DNA from: JAQTNP01 sp964616145
GTDB taxonomy: Bacteria > Patescibacteriota > Minisyncoccia > Minisyncoccales > PEYH01
Reading direction: 5' to 3'
DNA: 64,000 nucleotides
Assembly: GCA_964616145.1 (NCBI GenBank)
Contig: CAZTRD010000001.1
Coordinates: forward strand, 72,145-136,144
The stretch's first letter is position 1, and each line of letters starts with the position of its first letter. Below are positions 16,601 through 24,863 of this stretch, piece after piece. The position numbers were made by a program, and so were the translations under genes. The notes beneath the pieces are model-generated. The model made no database searches, was not told the origin of the DNA, and saw nothing but the letters and a program-made list of their open reading frames with translations.

Positions 16601-17026
16601 TTCTATTTAGGAAGGAAATACAATTATCCTATTGCCTTAGAGGGAGCATTAAAATTAAAGGAAATTTCATATATCCATGCAGAAGGATATCAGGCAGGAG
16701 AAATGAAGCATGGCCCAATTGCCATGATTGATGAGAATTTCCCTTCAGTTTGTATTGTCCCCAAGGATAGTGTCTATGAAAAGAATTTCTCTGGCATTCA
16801 AGAAATTAAAGCAAGAAAAGGATTAGTAATTGCTATTACTACAGAGGGGAATGATGAATTAGATAACATTGCAGATGATGTTTTGTTTATCCCAAAAACT
16901 TTAGAAATGTTAACTCCTTTAGTTTCTGTAATTCCTTTACAGCTTTTTGCGTATCATGTGGCTGTGTTGAGGGGGAATGATGTAGACAAGCCAAGAAATT
17001 TGGCTAAGTCGGTTACCGTGGAATAA
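13682..17026 (+). CDS. glmS: Glucosamine-fructose-6-phosphate aminotransferase precursor, interrupted by an intein
   Basis: GlmS makes glucosamine-6-phosphate from fructose-6-phosphate and glutamine, the first step toward UDP-GlcNAc and peptidoglycan. The host protein starts MCGIVGYIG, with catalytic Cys2 of the glutaminase domain. It has two SIS isomerase domains (MGTAYLAGFVGKYM; SQSGETADTLFAV; GRKYNYPIALEGALKLKEI) and ends DKPRNLAKSVTVE. Of 1114 residues, 507 (71-577) are an intein. The spliced enzyme would be 607 aa, the usual GlmS length. Insertion is within the conserved GIGHTRWATHGEP segment, with Ser replacing the usual Thr at the +1 position. The gene is 4 nt after a membrane-protein gene and overlaps convergent glyA by 14 nt. 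Confidence 0.95.
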   Translation: MCGIVGYIGKKEALPIIIDGLKRLEYRGYDSAGVVVLEKQASLVKVKGRVKDLTDKLDGQKILGSCGIGHCLPPNVLIQLADGRILEISKITDKDKILCLNPKTLKFVPGKVKVFKHESPDYIYNIKTKSGFLNATAAHKMLIFSDGIIQNKVVKDIRKGDLLIFPKQIEITGKKINFQKCFAKRYYELSDRAVDMIRSAIKEKSLTLSELGRKIKISDKYLRHIINNDRNIREDYLKKILFHLNVFFDKKEFVPVDTIHGKFIKLPAQSSEKLMQILGYLLGDGTVQPKTIRFKDLNKQLLQHYQGLINKVFNVRGRVVSQKDTAAYLLEVNSQYLSRWLKVNIIDRSDDFFGEIGKLPNKEIAAFLRGLFDAEGCVSLQSKQITLRMTNQRLVKTVQMLLPRFNILCSFTKTTRKNKNWSDVFNISINNFDGTKKFLDIVRVSSQEKLKRCKAIVKQMELDQLNFSFKYLPFTKKEIYERYINPLKIPHGKIKKLLGNANNDFLTGKKFKELIDYIIKNYPDKKIEKELKMFSEGNIVFQPAQEIKKIKSQNKYLFDIEVSPHANFIADGFLTHNSRWATHGEPSEVNAHPHFDCKKEIFVVHNGILENYVSLKEKLIEKGHKFVSETDTEVIAHLIEEFFDGNLEDALRRALKEMVGAYAIAVVSIKDPGKIVFAKKSSPLLVGIGEGENFIASDAPAILGNTKKVIYLEDNELGVITANDFKIIDLENNRIEKKISLLEWDLEEAEKKGYPHFMFKEIIEEGDAVRNALRGRILPEEGAIKFGGLEDIEEKLRNVERITIIAMGTAYLAGFVGKYMLEEYAQMPVMLENASEFRYKKSIIDKNSVVIAVSQSGETADTLFAVKEAKRQGALTLGIINVVGSSIAREVDAGIYNHAGPEIGVASTKAFISELAVFALLSVFLGRQRGMSPVMGKRIIQELNEIPSLIGGIFKQEDRIKELAKKYYKHEDFFYLGRKYNYPIALEGALKLKEISYIHAEGYQAGEMKHGPIAMIDENFPSVCIVPKDSVYEKNFSGIQEIKARKGLVIAITTEGNDELDNIADDVLFIPKTLEMLTPLVSVIPLQLFAYHVAVLRGNDVDKPRNLAKSVTVE
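13892..15412 (+). other. Intein with LAGLIDADG homing endonuclease and internal HTH, inside glmS
   Basis: Splicing block A starts with Cys71 (CLPPNVLIQLADG). Block B has the TxxH signature NATAAHKML (T136, H139). Blocks F and G are FDIEVSPHANFIADGF and LTHN, ending in the His-Asn pair, with Ser578 as the +1 nucleophile. Two LAGLIDADG-type helices are visible (MQILGYLLGDGTV at ~275-287 and IAAFLRGLFDAEGCV at ~364-378), so the endonuclease looks intact. A helix-turn-helix-like segment (SLTLSELGRKIKISDKYLRH, ~205-224) lies between block B and the first LAGLIDADG helix. All expected catalytic residues are present, so active protein splicing is likely. Confidence 0.95.
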
Positions 17027-18239
17027 GAAACTTCTTACAAAGTTTGATTACTTCTTTTTTAACTTTTTCGGGGTTGTCTTTTGAGATTAATAATCTATAA
17101 AACCAATCTGCAATTATTTGCATTTCGTTTTCTTTCATTCTTCTAGTAGTAGCTGCAGGAGTTCCTAGTCTCAAGCCAGTTGGCTTGAAAGGAGATTCAT
17201 CTCCTGGAATTGTATTCCTATTAGCTAAAATATTTGCTTGTTCTAAAAGATTTTCTGCTTCTGAAGCATCAATTACATTTCTTAAATTGATAAGCAAAAG
17301 ATGATTATCTGTTCCATCAGTTAAAAGCTTAAAACCTTTCTTTTTTAATTCTTCTGCTAAGGCATTAGCATTTTTAATAATCTGATTTTGATAATCTTTA
17401 AATTCTGGTTTTAATGCTTCCTCGAAAGCAACAGCTTTAGCGCAAATTATATGATGATGTCCTCCTCCTTGAATTCCAGGAAATACAGCTTTGTTTATCT
17501 GAGTAGCCAGCTCTTTTTTAAAAAATATTACAGCAGACCTAGGTCCTCTTAATGTTTTATGCGTTGTTGTCATAACAACATCGCTATATTCAAAAGGAGA
17601 GGGATGCAACCCTGCAGAAATTAATCCTGCAATATGGGATATATCTGCCAAATGATATGAGCCAACTTCTTTGGCAATTTCTCCAAATTTCTTAAAATCA
17701 ATAATTCTTGGATAGGCAGTAGCTCCGGAAATTATCAGTTTAGGTCTTTCTCTTAAAGCAATTTCTCTTAAATTATCATAGTCAATATATCCGTTATCAT
17801 TTACGCCATAATGGACTATTTGGTATATCTTTGAGGATATGTTCACCTTATGCCCATGGCTTAAATGCCCTCCATGGGATAATTGCATAGACAGTATCTT
17901 ATCCTGCGGTTGCAATAGCCCAAAATATACCGTGAAATTAGCTGGTCCTCCCGATAATGGTTGAACATTAACATCCCAGTCATCTTTTAAAGAAAAAACC
18001 TCCTTTGCCTTTTTCTGGCAAAGAATTTCCAATTCATCAACTACTTTGCATCCAGGATAGTATCTTTGTCCTGGATATCCTTCTGCATATTTATTCGTAA
18101 ATACGGTTGCAGCAGCTTCCAAAACTGCTTTTGAGGCATAGTTTTCTGAAGGGATTAAATCTAAGGTTTCTTCTTGGCGTTTAATTTCCTTTTGTATTAT
18201 CTCATACACATCAGGAGCGGTTTTTCTTATTTTATCCAT
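17013..18239 (-). CDS. glyA: Serine hydroxymethyltransferase
   Basis: GlyA interconverts serine and glycine with tetrahydrofolate, using pyridoxal phosphate. The 408 aa protein shows LIPSENYAS, NKYAEGYPGQRYYPGC, QPLSGGPANF, LSHGGHLSHG and the PLP-lysine motif VMTTTHKTLRGPRSA. The C-terminal part has the GLRLGTPAATTRRM signature. The start ATG at 18239 gives the normal family length. It is convergent with glmS, overlapping it by 14 nt at the 3' ends, and divergent from the nucleotidyltransferase gene with an 87-nt gap that must hold both promoters. It supplies one-carbon units and glycine, which matters in a genome showing little other amino-acid metabolism here. Confidence 0.95.
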   Translation of the reverse strand: MDKIRKTAPDVYEIIQKEIKRQEETLDLIPSENYASKAVLEAAATVFTNKYAEGYPGQRYYPGCKVVDELEILCQKKAKEVFSLKDDWDVNVQPLSGGPANFTVYFGLLQPQDKILSMQLSHGGHLSHGHKVNISSKIYQIVHYGVNDNGYIDYDNLREIALRERPKLIISGATAYPRIIDFKKFGEIAKEVGSYHLADISHIAGLISAGLHPSPFEYSDVVMTTTHKTLRGPRSAVIFFKKELATQINKAVFPGIQGGGHHHIICAKAVAFEEALKPEFKDYQNQIIKNANALAEELKKKGFKLLTDGTDNHLLLINLRNVIDASEAENLLEQANILANRNTIPGDESPFKPTGLRLGTPAATTRRMKENEMQIIADWFYRLLISKDNPEKVKKEVIKLCKKFLIPR

Positions 18240-18326
18240 GGTTTCAGTTTAACAGGTAAAAATATATGGTCAATGGTTTCAAAACCATCATTTTTTTGTT
18301 ATTATATCAACAGATAATAAATTAAT

Positions 18327-19499
18327 ATGCAAGCAGTAATAATAGCAGCGGGGAAAGGGATTAGAATTCATCCCATTTCTTTAACTAGGCCCAAACCATT
18401 TTTTCAATTAATGGGCCAAACAATGATTGAATATGCCCTGGATCAGCTTGAAGGTATAGCAAGCGAGGTAATTTTAGTTTTGGGATACAAAAGAGAAATG
18501 ATTCAAAGAAGAGTGGGGTCTAGATATAAAGGGATGAAGATTAGATATGTATTGCAGAAAAAACAAACAGGAACTGGTAGCGCTGTCGCAGCTGCTTTAA
18601 AATATCTAGATGACAAGTTTCTTCTTTTAATGGGAGATGATTTGTATTCTAGAAAAGATATTAAAGTAATATTAAAGAAATTTCCTGCGATAGGAGCTCA
18701 AATTGTAAAAAATCCTAAAAGTTTTGGAGTTATCACACAGAAAAATGGAATAATGATTAATCTTTCAGAAAAGCCAGAAAGACCGCAATCTAATTTAGCG
18801 AATATTGCAATGTATTATCTTCCTAAAGGTATTTTTAAATACGCGATTAGCAAATCTGCCAGGGGAGAATATGAGTTTACCGACTATATTAAACAATTTG
18901 CCAATGATCAGAAATTAAATGTTTCTATTGCCAAAGAATGGATGCCAATTCCATATATTTGGGATTTTTTACCTCTTGCGGATAAAAAACTAGAAAAGAT
19001 TAAGAAAGAGAATAGAGGGAAGATAGAGAAAGGAGCTAAATTGGATGGAACAGTGTCGATACAAGAGAAAACAATTATCAATTCAAATACAATTATCAAT
19101 GGTCCAGCATATATTGGAGAAAATTGCATTTTAGATAGCTGTATTATTCATCCAGGAACTGTAATAGAAAATAATTGTAAGATTGGTCCTAACTCTGAAA
19201 TTTCCCATTCTATCATTAGTCCAGGGACAATAATAAAGGGAAATACAACCATTAAAGATTCAATTCTTGGCTGCAATTGCAGAATAGGGAATAATGTAAA
19301 ATTCCTTAATCGTGCGAAATCTGGAACTGTCAAAGTAATGATGCAGGATAAACTGATTGATACTAATAAGAAGATTTTAGGGTCATTTCTGGGAGATAAT
19401 GTCGTGATAGGAGACAATACAACTATTTGCGCTGGAGTGAAAATCAATCCCAATAGAAGAATAAAAACTAATTCCCAAATATTAAAAGATATTGTATGA
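18327..19499 (+). CDS. Sugar-1-phosphate nucleotidylyltransferase with C-terminal left-handed beta helix
   Basis: The N-terminal half (~1-225) is a nucleotidyltransferase (GT-A fold). It shows AVIIAAGKGIRIHP with the GxGxR-type nucleotide loop, RPKPFFQLMGQTMIEYAL, and MGDDLY as the metal-binding DxD-like element. The C-terminal ~150 residues are hexapeptide repeats (IINSNTIINGPAYIG, CIIHPGTVIENNCKIG), typical of a left-handed beta helix. The arrangement matches GlmU-like and archaeal bifunctional sugar-phosphate transferases. Whether the beta helix acetylates or only oligomerises is unknown. Being near glmS, a role in activated amino-sugar synthesis is inferred. It overlaps the phosphatase gene by 4 nt. 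Confidence 0.85.
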   Translation: MQAVIIAAGKGIRIHPISLTRPKPFFQLMGQTMIEYALDQLEGIASEVILVLGYKREMIQRRVGSRYKGMKIRYVLQKKQTGTGSAVAAALKYLDDKFLLLMGDDLYSRKDIKVILKKFPAIGAQIVKNPKSFGVITQKNGIMINLSEKPERPQSNLANIAMYYLPKGIFKYAISKSARGEYEFTDYIKQFANDQKLNVSIAKEWMPIPYIWDFLPLADKKLEKIKKENRGKIEKGAKLDGTVSIQEKTIINSNTIINGPAYIGENCILDSCIIHPGTVIENNCKIGPNSEISHSIISPGTIIKGNTTIKDSILGCNCRIGNNVKFLNRAKSGTVKVMMQDKLIDTNKKILGSFLGDNVVIGDNTTICAGVKINPNRRIKTNSQILKDIV

Positions 19500-20026
19500 A
19501 TCCGGATTTAATAATTTTTAGGGCATTTAATAATTTGTCAGGCAAATCAAACATCCTAGATAAATTTGTAATTTTTTGTTCGGAATATTCAGGATATGTA
19601 TATCTTTTAATAGTCGCGTTGATCCTTTTAAGGAATTTTAAAAAGAATATACATACAATTATTGAAATTTGTATTTCCGGATTTTTGGCAAGGATAGTGA
19701 TAGCGGAAGCGATAAGATTTTTCTTTTATCCAGACAGGCCGTTTGTTAATTTTAACGTAAATCAATTATTACATCATTCTGCCAGTGGATCTTTTCCTTC
19801 AGGTCATGCAATATTCTTTTTTGCGGTTTCAATGTCTATTTTCCTGTGGGACAAAAAGATTGGGGTAGTCGGGTTATCTATTAGTCTTTTAATCGGCCTA
19901 TCAAGGGTTTTGGGGGGAATTCATTGGCCGTCTGACATTCTAGTTGGTGCGGGGTTAGGGATGATAACAGCAGTGATAGTAAATAAGATAATAAAATGTT
20001 ATTTGAAACAAAAAAACGTCCAGTAG
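19496..20026 (+). CDS. PAP2-family phosphatase (undecaprenyl-diphosphatase-like)
   Basis: The 176 aa integral membrane protein has about five hydrophobic segments and the PAP2 signature in order: FFYPDRPF (K/R-x6-RP equivalent), SGSFPSGHA (PSGH) and GLSRVLGGIHWPSDIL (SR-x5-H-x3-D). All catalytic residues are visible. Family members dephosphorylate lipid pyrophosphates such as undecaprenyl pyrophosphate. The recycling role is inferred from membrane location and the adjacent sugar-nucleotide gene. It overlaps that gene by 4 nt. Its stop codon lies inside the loop of the terminator at 20015-20032. Confidence 0.88.
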   Translation: MNPDLIIFRAFNNLSGKSNILDKFVIFCSEYSGYVYLLIVALILLRNFKKNIHTIIEICISGFLARIVIAEAIRFFFYPDRPFVNFNVNQLLHHSASGSFPSGHAIFFFAVSMSIFLWDKKIGVVGLSISLLIGLSRVLGGIHWPSDILVGAGLGMITAVIVNKIIKCYLKQKNVQ

Positions 20027-20032
20027 GACGTT
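20015..20032. terminator. Bidirectional terminator between convergent genes
   Basis: AACGTCC (20015-20021) pairs with GGACGTT (20026-20032). A-rich bases on one side and TTTT on the other allow use in both directions. Confidence 0.75.
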
Positions 20033-20046
20033 TTCCTCAATTCTAT

Positions 20047-20313
20047 CTATTTCTTCTTTGATATTACCCTGGAAAGATTTATTGAAAGAAGTACAAAGAT
20101 AACAGTAATTAATAAAGCGTAAAGGATTTTTCCTAATATTGCATCCCCTGGCTGTATAAATTTATCAAAAATCATTTTTATCGTATCATTCCAGGCGAGA
20201 GCGGCAATAAAACCAACAGCTCCTAATATTAAAGTGATTGTTTTTTCTGAGATTTCCTTCCTAGTTGCATTAAATTTAACTGCAGTTTTCTTTTGAGATT
20301 TCTTCTTTTTCAT
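20047..20313 (-). CDS. Small two-helix membrane protein, DUF5654-like
   Basis: The 88 aa protein starts with a lysine-rich tail (MKKKKSQKKT). Two membrane helices follow at about residues 27-45 and 61-81. The segment AVGFIAALAWNDTIKMIFDK resembles the DUF5654 family found in archaea and Patescibacteria; that assignment is from memory of the motif only. Function is unknown. It is convergent with the PAP2 gene and divergent from the SdpI-like gene. Confidence 0.6.
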   Translation of the reverse strand: MKKKKSQKKTAVKFNATRKEISEKTITLILGAVGFIAALAWNDTIKMIFDKFIQPGDAILGKILYALLITVIFVLLSINLSRVISKKK

Positions 20314-20394
20314 TTGAAAAAATAAATTAATTATTTAATCATTATATTACGCTTTTGATTTTATACAAACTGTGGATTATTATTAAGTAATAAT

Positions 20395-21036
20395 ATGAAT
20401 AAAAAAATATACCTAATTTTATCTTTATTAATAATTTTGGCCAGTTTTCTGGTCGGATACTTCTTGTATCCGCAGATGCCAGATAGAATGGCATCTCATT
20501 GGAATGGCTTAGGGCAAGTTGATGGATATATGTCAAAAGCCTTAGCTTTGTTTATCATGCCAGTATTATCCTTGATTATGCTTTTTGGGATGGTATTCAT
20601 TCCGAAACTAGATCCGTTAAAAAAGAACGTTAAGAAATTTGAGGAATACTACCATGGTTTTATGCTCGGAATGGTAGCATTTCTTTTCTATATCTACCTT
20701 TTAAGCATATTCTGGAATCTTGGAATCAAATTTAGCATGATTAGGAGCTTAGTCCCCGCATTTGCGATATTATTCTTCTATTGCGGCGTTCTCATGGAAA
20801 AGGCCAAACAGAATTGGTTTATCGGTATCAAAACCGCCTGGACTCTGAGCAATGAAGAAGTTTGGGATAAAACTCACAAATTGGGAGGAAAGCTATTTAA
20901 ATTATCTGCTGTAATCTCTTTAATCGGACTATTCTTTGACAGAATTGCCATATGGCTAACAATAGGGCCGATTACCTTAAGCAGCATATTCATCATCATC
21001 TACTCATATTTTGTTTATAGGAAAATTAAGAAATAA
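20395..21036 (+). CDS. SdpI/YhfL-like DUF1648 membrane protein
   Basis: The 213 aa polytopic protein begins with a membrane helix followed by YPQMPDRMASHWNGLGQVDGY, the DUF1648 signature. It later shows WFIGIKTAWTLSNEEVWDKTHKLGGKLF, typical of the SdpI family (immunity proteins against SDP-like toxins in Bacillus and wider relatives). Six hydrophobic segments are visible. In Bacillus SdpI binds toxin and titrates a repressor; no toxin gene is seen here, so a general membrane role is possible. The ATG follows AAGTAATAAT with no SD. Confidence 0.82.
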   Translation: MNKKIYLILSLLIILASFLVGYFLYPQMPDRMASHWNGLGQVDGYMSKALALFIMPVLSLIMLFGMVFIPKLDPLKKNVKKFEEYYHGFMLGMVAFLFYIYLLSIFWNLGIKFSMIRSLVPAFAILFFYCGVLMEKAKQNWFIGIKTAWTLSNEEVWDKTHKLGGKLFKLSAVISLIGLFFDRIAIWLTIGPITLSSIFIIIYSYFVYRKIKK

Positions 21037-21040
21037 ATAA

Positions 21041-21412
21041 ATGGAAAGAAACCAAATATATAAATGTGGTATTTGCGGAAATATAGTGGAGGTATTATTT
21101 GTTGGGGGAGGAACATTGGTTTGTTGCGGGCAGCCAATGGAACTACAAGCGGAAAAAATAAATGATACGGGAGCAGAAAAACACGTTCCTATTATAGAAA
21201 AGACAGACAAAGGTATTTTAGTTAAAATTGGCTCAGTTCCTCATCCGATGGAAGAATCCCATTATATCCAATGGGTAGAATTGATTATTGATGAGAAGAG
21301 ATATAAAGAATTTTTAAAACCCAACAATCAACCAAAAACATTATTCTGTGTTGCTGGAGAAAAAATACAAGCCAGAATATATTGTAATATTCATGGCCTA
21401 TGGAAGGGTTGA
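21041..21412 (+). CDS. dfx: Desulfoferrodoxin (superoxide reductase, two-iron type)
   Basis: The 123 aa protein reduces superoxide to hydrogen peroxide without releasing oxygen, an anaerobe's defence. The N-terminal desulforedoxin-like domain has the four cysteines for centre I (C9, C12, C28, C29). The C-terminal domain has the centre II ligands: E46-K-H48-V-P, HPMEESHYIQWVEL and YCNIHGLW, giving the His4-Cys site. Everything needed is present. It sits 4 nt after the SdpI-like gene. Electron donors such as rubredoxin are not seen in this window. Confidence 0.94.
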   Translation: MERNQIYKCGICGNIVEVLFVGGGTLVCCGQPMELQAEKINDTGAEKHVPIIEKTDKGILVKIGSVPHPMEESHYIQWVELIIDEKRYKEFLKPNNQPKTLFCVAGEKIQARIYCNIHGLWKG

Positions 21413-21432
21413 ATATAATCTTTTTTCCTACG

Positions 21433-21519
21433 TGGTGCCCGGGGAGGGAGTCGAACCCTCATGAGATAAATCTCACACGATTTTGAGTCGTGCGCGTCTG
21501 CCAGTTCCGCCACCTGGGC
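21433..21519 (-). tRNA. tRNA-Leu (anticodon CAA)
   Basis: Read on the minus strand: acceptor stem GCCCAGG/CCCGGGC with one A-C mismatch, D arm GCG-GAACTGGCAGA-CGC, anticodon stem CACGA/TCGTG around loop CTCAAAA (anticodon CAA, decoding UUG), long variable arm, T arm GAGGG-TTCGACT-CCCTC. CCA is encoded. A TTGAAA/TAATGT pair upstream on the minus strand may be its promoter. Confidence 0.95.
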
Positions 21520-21553
21520 TTCTTTTAAACATTAACAAATTAGCAGTACATTT

Positions 21554-23599
21554 TCAATCCTTTTTGACAGTTGAGCAATTTGGATTACTGCAATACTTTT
21601 GTTTTCTTTTTGTTTCTGCCATTGGCCAGCCGCATTCTTTACAAGCTTCTTTTATCGGCTTATCCCAGCTGGCAAAATCGCAATTAGGATAATTGCTGCA
21701 ACCATAGAAGATTTTTCTCCTTTTAGTTCTTTTTTCTACAATATCTCCTGTCTTGCACTTAGGGCATTTGATATCCAAATCCCTTTTTTCATCTTTAATA
21801 TTCCTGGTGTATTTACATTTAGGGAAATTAGAACAGGCGATGAATTTCCCATATCTTCCCATTTTCAAAACCAAATCAGATCCGCAATCAGGACATTTCT
21901 CATCAAGTTTTTCATGTAGAGTTTCTTTTTTAGCAATTTCTTCGTTTTTTTTCTCAAGATTTTTGGAAAAAGGATCATAGAATTCACGGATTACTTTAGT
22001 CCATTCTTTTTGTCCTTCTGCTATTTCATCTAATTCTTTTTCCATTCCTGCTGTGAATTTGAGATCCACTATTTCTGGGAAATGTTTTACTAAAAGATCG
22101 TCTACCATTATTCCTATCTCAGTTGGCATCAGCTTTTTGGCCTCATCTTTTTCTACATAGTTGCGATCCTGGATTGTAGAAATAATGGGAGCATAGGTTG
22201 AAGGTCTGCCTATGCCATTTTCCTCCAGGGCCTTGATTAAAGTAGCTTCAGTATACCTGCTTGGCGGCTCTGTGAAATGTTGCTTTGGCAACAATTCTAT
22301 CAGATTAAGAATTTGGTTTTCTTTTAAATTCGGCAATGATTTTTCTTCAAATTTCATCGGATAGATTTTTAAGAACCCATCAAATTTCAAGGTCTGGCCG
22401 TTAGCTACAAATCCATAATTGTTGGCCTTGATATTTACAGCGATAGAATCAAAAACAGCTGGTTTCATTTGAGTAGCCAGGAATCTTTTCCAGATCAAAT
22501 CATATAGTCTTAATTGATCTCTCTGGAGTTTTTCTTTCAATGATTCGGGAACAGCGAAAACATCAGTTGGCCTGATTGATTCATGGGCCTCCTGGGCTAA
22601 TTTTGATTTTGTTTTGTATTGGCGGAAGTTGTGGTATTTCTCCCCGAACTCCTTTTCTATCAGTTCCTTTGCCTGATTTAATGCAAAGCCTGAAATATTC
22701 AAGGAATCGGTTCTGTGATAGGTAATCAGACCTGTTTCATACAGTCCTTGGGCAAGAAACATTGTTTTCTTTGCAGGGAATCTGAATAAGGCAAATGCTG
22801 TTTGTTGAAGAGAGCTAGTAGTAAATGGATACAGAGGATTTCTGACAGTTTCTTTTCTTTGGATATCTGAGACGATAAACTGAGAATTTTTTAATTCTTT
22901 TGTTATATTATCTGCCTCTATTTTGGTTTTTATGGCAAACTTGTCTAAAACCTTTTCATCTTTTTTATTCAGACTAGCTAAAAATTCTGATTTCTCCGCT
23001 TCCAAGTTTGCTTGTATTGTCCAATATTCCTGTGATTTAAAATCTTTAATATCTTTCTCTCTCTGGACTATTAATCTGACTGCAGCTGACTGAACTCTTC
23101 CGGCAGATAGTCCTCTGGCTATTTTTTTCCATAACAAGGGAGATAGTTTATATCCTACCAACCTGTCTAGAATTCTTCTTCCAAATTGAGAATATACCAA
23201 ATTCATGTCTATCTTTCTTGGATTTTTCAAAGCATTCTTAATAGCTTCATTTGTAATCTCATGAAATACTATTCTTTGGTAATCCTTTAAATCCAAAGCT
23301 TCTTTTAAATGGAATGCTATAGCTTCTCCTTCTCTATCCTCGTCGGTTGCTAGAATTACTTCGGTTGATTTTTTCAATTCATCCTTTAAAGCCTTTAAAG
23401 GCTTTCTTGCTTTGGGAGGAATTACGTACTGAGCCTCAAAGTTTTTTTCTGTATCTATCCCTAATTTTGATTTGGGCAAATCCCTAATATGTCCGAAAGA
23501 AGAAAGAACAGAAAATCCGCTTCCAATAAATTTCTGGATAGTTTTAGACTTGGTAGGGGATTCTACTATTACTAATGTTTTATTTTTCTTTGTCGGCAT
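21554..23599 (-). CDS. topA: DNA topoisomerase I
   Basis: This type IA enzyme relaxes negative supercoils. The 681 aa protein begins with KTLVIVESPTKSKTIQKFIG (TOPRIM start) and has the acidic TOPRIM motif ATDEDREGEAIAFH. The active-site region is YHRTDSLNIS with the catalytic Tyr (about residue 300), and SAGRVQSAAVRLI and ENGIGRPSTYAPII are also present. Three C-terminal zinc fingers follow: CPDCGSDLV...CSNFPKC, CPKCKTGDI...CSNYPNC and CKECGWPMA...CSNPNC. Length is normal for a three-finger TopA. It sits 8 nt after dprA, a common bacterial pair, and is read from the pth side. Confidence 0.96.
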   Translation of the reverse strand: MPTKKNKTLVIVESPTKSKTIQKFIGSGFSVLSSFGHIRDLPKSKLGIDTEKNFEAQYVIPPKARKPLKALKDELKKSTEVILATDEDREGEAIAFHLKEALDLKDYQRIVFHEITNEAIKNALKNPRKIDMNLVYSQFGRRILDRLVGYKLSPLLWKKIARGLSAGRVQSAAVRLIVQREKDIKDFKSQEYWTIQANLEAEKSEFLASLNKKDEKVLDKFAIKTKIEADNITKELKNSQFIVSDIQRKETVRNPLYPFTTSSLQQTAFALFRFPAKKTMFLAQGLYETGLITYHRTDSLNISGFALNQAKELIEKEFGEKYHNFRQYKTKSKLAQEAHESIRPTDVFAVPESLKEKLQRDQLRLYDLIWKRFLATQMKPAVFDSIAVNIKANNYGFVANGQTLKFDGFLKIYPMKFEEKSLPNLKENQILNLIELLPKQHFTEPPSRYTEATLIKALEENGIGRPSTYAPIISTIQDRNYVEKDEAKKLMPTEIGIMVDDLLVKHFPEIVDLKFTAGMEKELDEIAEGQKEWTKVIREFYDPFSKNLEKKNEEIAKKETLHEKLDEKCPDCGSDLVLKMGRYGKFIACSNFPKCKYTRNIKDEKRDLDIKCPKCKTGDIVEKRTKRRKIFYGCSNYPNCDFASWDKPIKEACKECGWPMAETKRKQKYCSNPNCSTVKKD

Positions 23600-23607
23600 G
23601 TCGGGAT

Positions 23608-24249
23608 TTAATTTACACTTTTAAGATCTTTGGTCAATAGATTAATAATATCACTATTATTTTTTATATCTATCGCCCCGTTATCTAACAGCTGTTTATT
23701 CCTGGCGCTTGAAGACAAAAATACAGGTCTTTTGTATTTTAATCCTAATCTGGCAGTCATCATCGTTCCAGACCTATCTTTCACATCAGTTACGATTATT
23801 GCCTTTGATAACGCCACGATAATTCTGTTTCTTTTTAAAAAGTGTTGCCTGTCAGGTTTTGTTTTTGGAGCATATTCAGAAAGAATTAAGCCATTGTTAT
23901 CAATAATCCTTTTTACTAATTGAAGATTTTTCTTTGGATAGAAACTATTATCATCAATTCCTGATCCCAAAACAGCAATTGTCTTTCCCTCATTATCTAT
24001 TGTTGTCTGATGGGCTATGGTATCTATGCCCAGAGCCAGCCCGCTTACTATTACATATCCTGTTTCCGCTAATATTTTAGTTAATTCTATTGTTGCCGCT
24101 TTTCCAGCGGCAGTGCAATCTCTTGACCCTATTATTGCAACAATATTATCCGAATTGATTAAAGATAAATCGCCTCTAAAATAGAGGCAATTAGGAGGAT
24201 TCGGGATATTTTTTAATGAGTTGGGTAGATTAGGATAGAGGATGTGCAT
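23608..24249 (-). CDS. dprA: DNA-processing protein DprA (Rossmann core only)
   Basis: DprA loads RecA onto incoming single-stranded DNA during natural transformation. The 213 aa product contains the conserved Rossmann core: YFRGDLSLI, VAIIGSRDCTAAGK, VSGLALGIDTIAH, TIAVLGSGIDDNSFYPKKN, SEYAPKTKPDRQHFLKRNRIIV and SGTMMTARLGLKYKRPVF. The N-terminal SAM and C-terminal winged-helix domains of longer homologues are absent, as in many small genomes. The start abuts the pth stop codon. With comEC at 33269 it points to DNA uptake. Confidence 0.9.
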   Translation of the reverse strand: MHILYPNLPNSLKNIPNPPNCLYFRGDLSLINSDNIVAIIGSRDCTAAGKAATIELTKILAETGYVIVSGLALGIDTIAHQTTIDNEGKTIAVLGSGIDDNSFYPKKNLQLVKRIIDNNGLILSEYAPKTKPDRQHFLKRNRIIVALSKAIIVTDVKDRSGTMMTARLGLKYKRPVFLSSSARNKQLLDNGAIDIKNNSDIINLLTKDLKSVN

Positions 24250-24825
24250 TTAATTAAAGTCATTCATAGCTTTTTGAATGCCGTCTCTTAAAATAGTTTC
24301 TATAATTGAAAGAAATTCTTCTTTTATCTTTTCTATTTTTCTTTTTTCAATTAAATTAAATTTATCCAAGACGAATTTTTCAGGATTGCTTACTTTTCTT
24401 TTTGGCTTGATGCCAATTCTTAATCTCAGAAAATCTTTTGTTTTAAGATTTTGAATAATTGATTCTACTCCTTTGTGACCGGCAGAACCCTTATCCTGAG
24501 CTATCTTTAAAGAAGAAAAAACAAGATCCAAATCGTCATTTATCACAAAGAAATTCTTTAGCGGTATTTGATAGAAAGAAATGGTCTTTTTAACCGATTG
24601 GCCGGAATTATTCATGAAGGTCTGAGGTTTCAATAGGATTATCTTTTTATCAAACATAATTCCTTCGGATATTTCTCCCTGGAGTTTTTCTTTTTTACTC
24701 CAATTAGAAAAACCAAATTCTTTCTGCAGATGATCAACAAGCAAGAATCCTATATTATGCCTGGACCAGGCATATGTCTTGCCTGGATTGCCCAGGCCAA
24801 CGATTAAAAAGGTGTTTTGATTCAT
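24250..24825 (-). CDS. pth: Peptidyl-tRNA hydrolase
   Basis: Pth cleaves peptidyl-tRNA released from stalled ribosomes. The 191 aa protein shows LIVGLGNPGKTYAWSRHNIG (His19-equivalent active site), LLKPQTFMNNSGQSV (Asn site) and FFVINDDLDLVFSSLKI (catalytic Asp), then SAGHKGVESI. I start at ATG 24825 (MNQNTFLIVGLGNPG). An upstream in-frame ATG at 24921 would extend the protein through the small RNA gene and add a sequence unlike Pth. A minus-strand TTGTAG/TATAAT pair near 24970-24995 may be its promoter, giving a ~140 nt leader that is antisense to the 24864 RNA. Confidence 0.95.
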   Translation of the reverse strand: MNQNTFLIVGLGNPGKTYAWSRHNIGFLLVDHLQKEFGFSNWSKKEKLQGEISEGIMFDKKIILLKPQTFMNNSGQSVKKTISFYQIPLKNFFVINDDLDLVFSSLKIAQDKGSAGHKGVESIIQNLKTKDFLRLRIGIKPKRKVSNPEKFVLDKFNLIEKRKIEKIKEEFLSIIETILRDGIQKAMNDFN

Positions 24826-24829
24826 ATTA

Positions 24830-24857
24830 TTGACTAAATTCCATAATCTGCTATATT
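24830..24857 (+). promoter_or_regulatory. Promoter of the 24864 small RNA
   Basis: TTGACT (24830-24835), 16-nt spacer, TATATT (24852-24857). The predicted start (~24864) coincides with the first base of the structured element. Confidence 0.65.
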
Positions 24858-24863
24858 GTAATT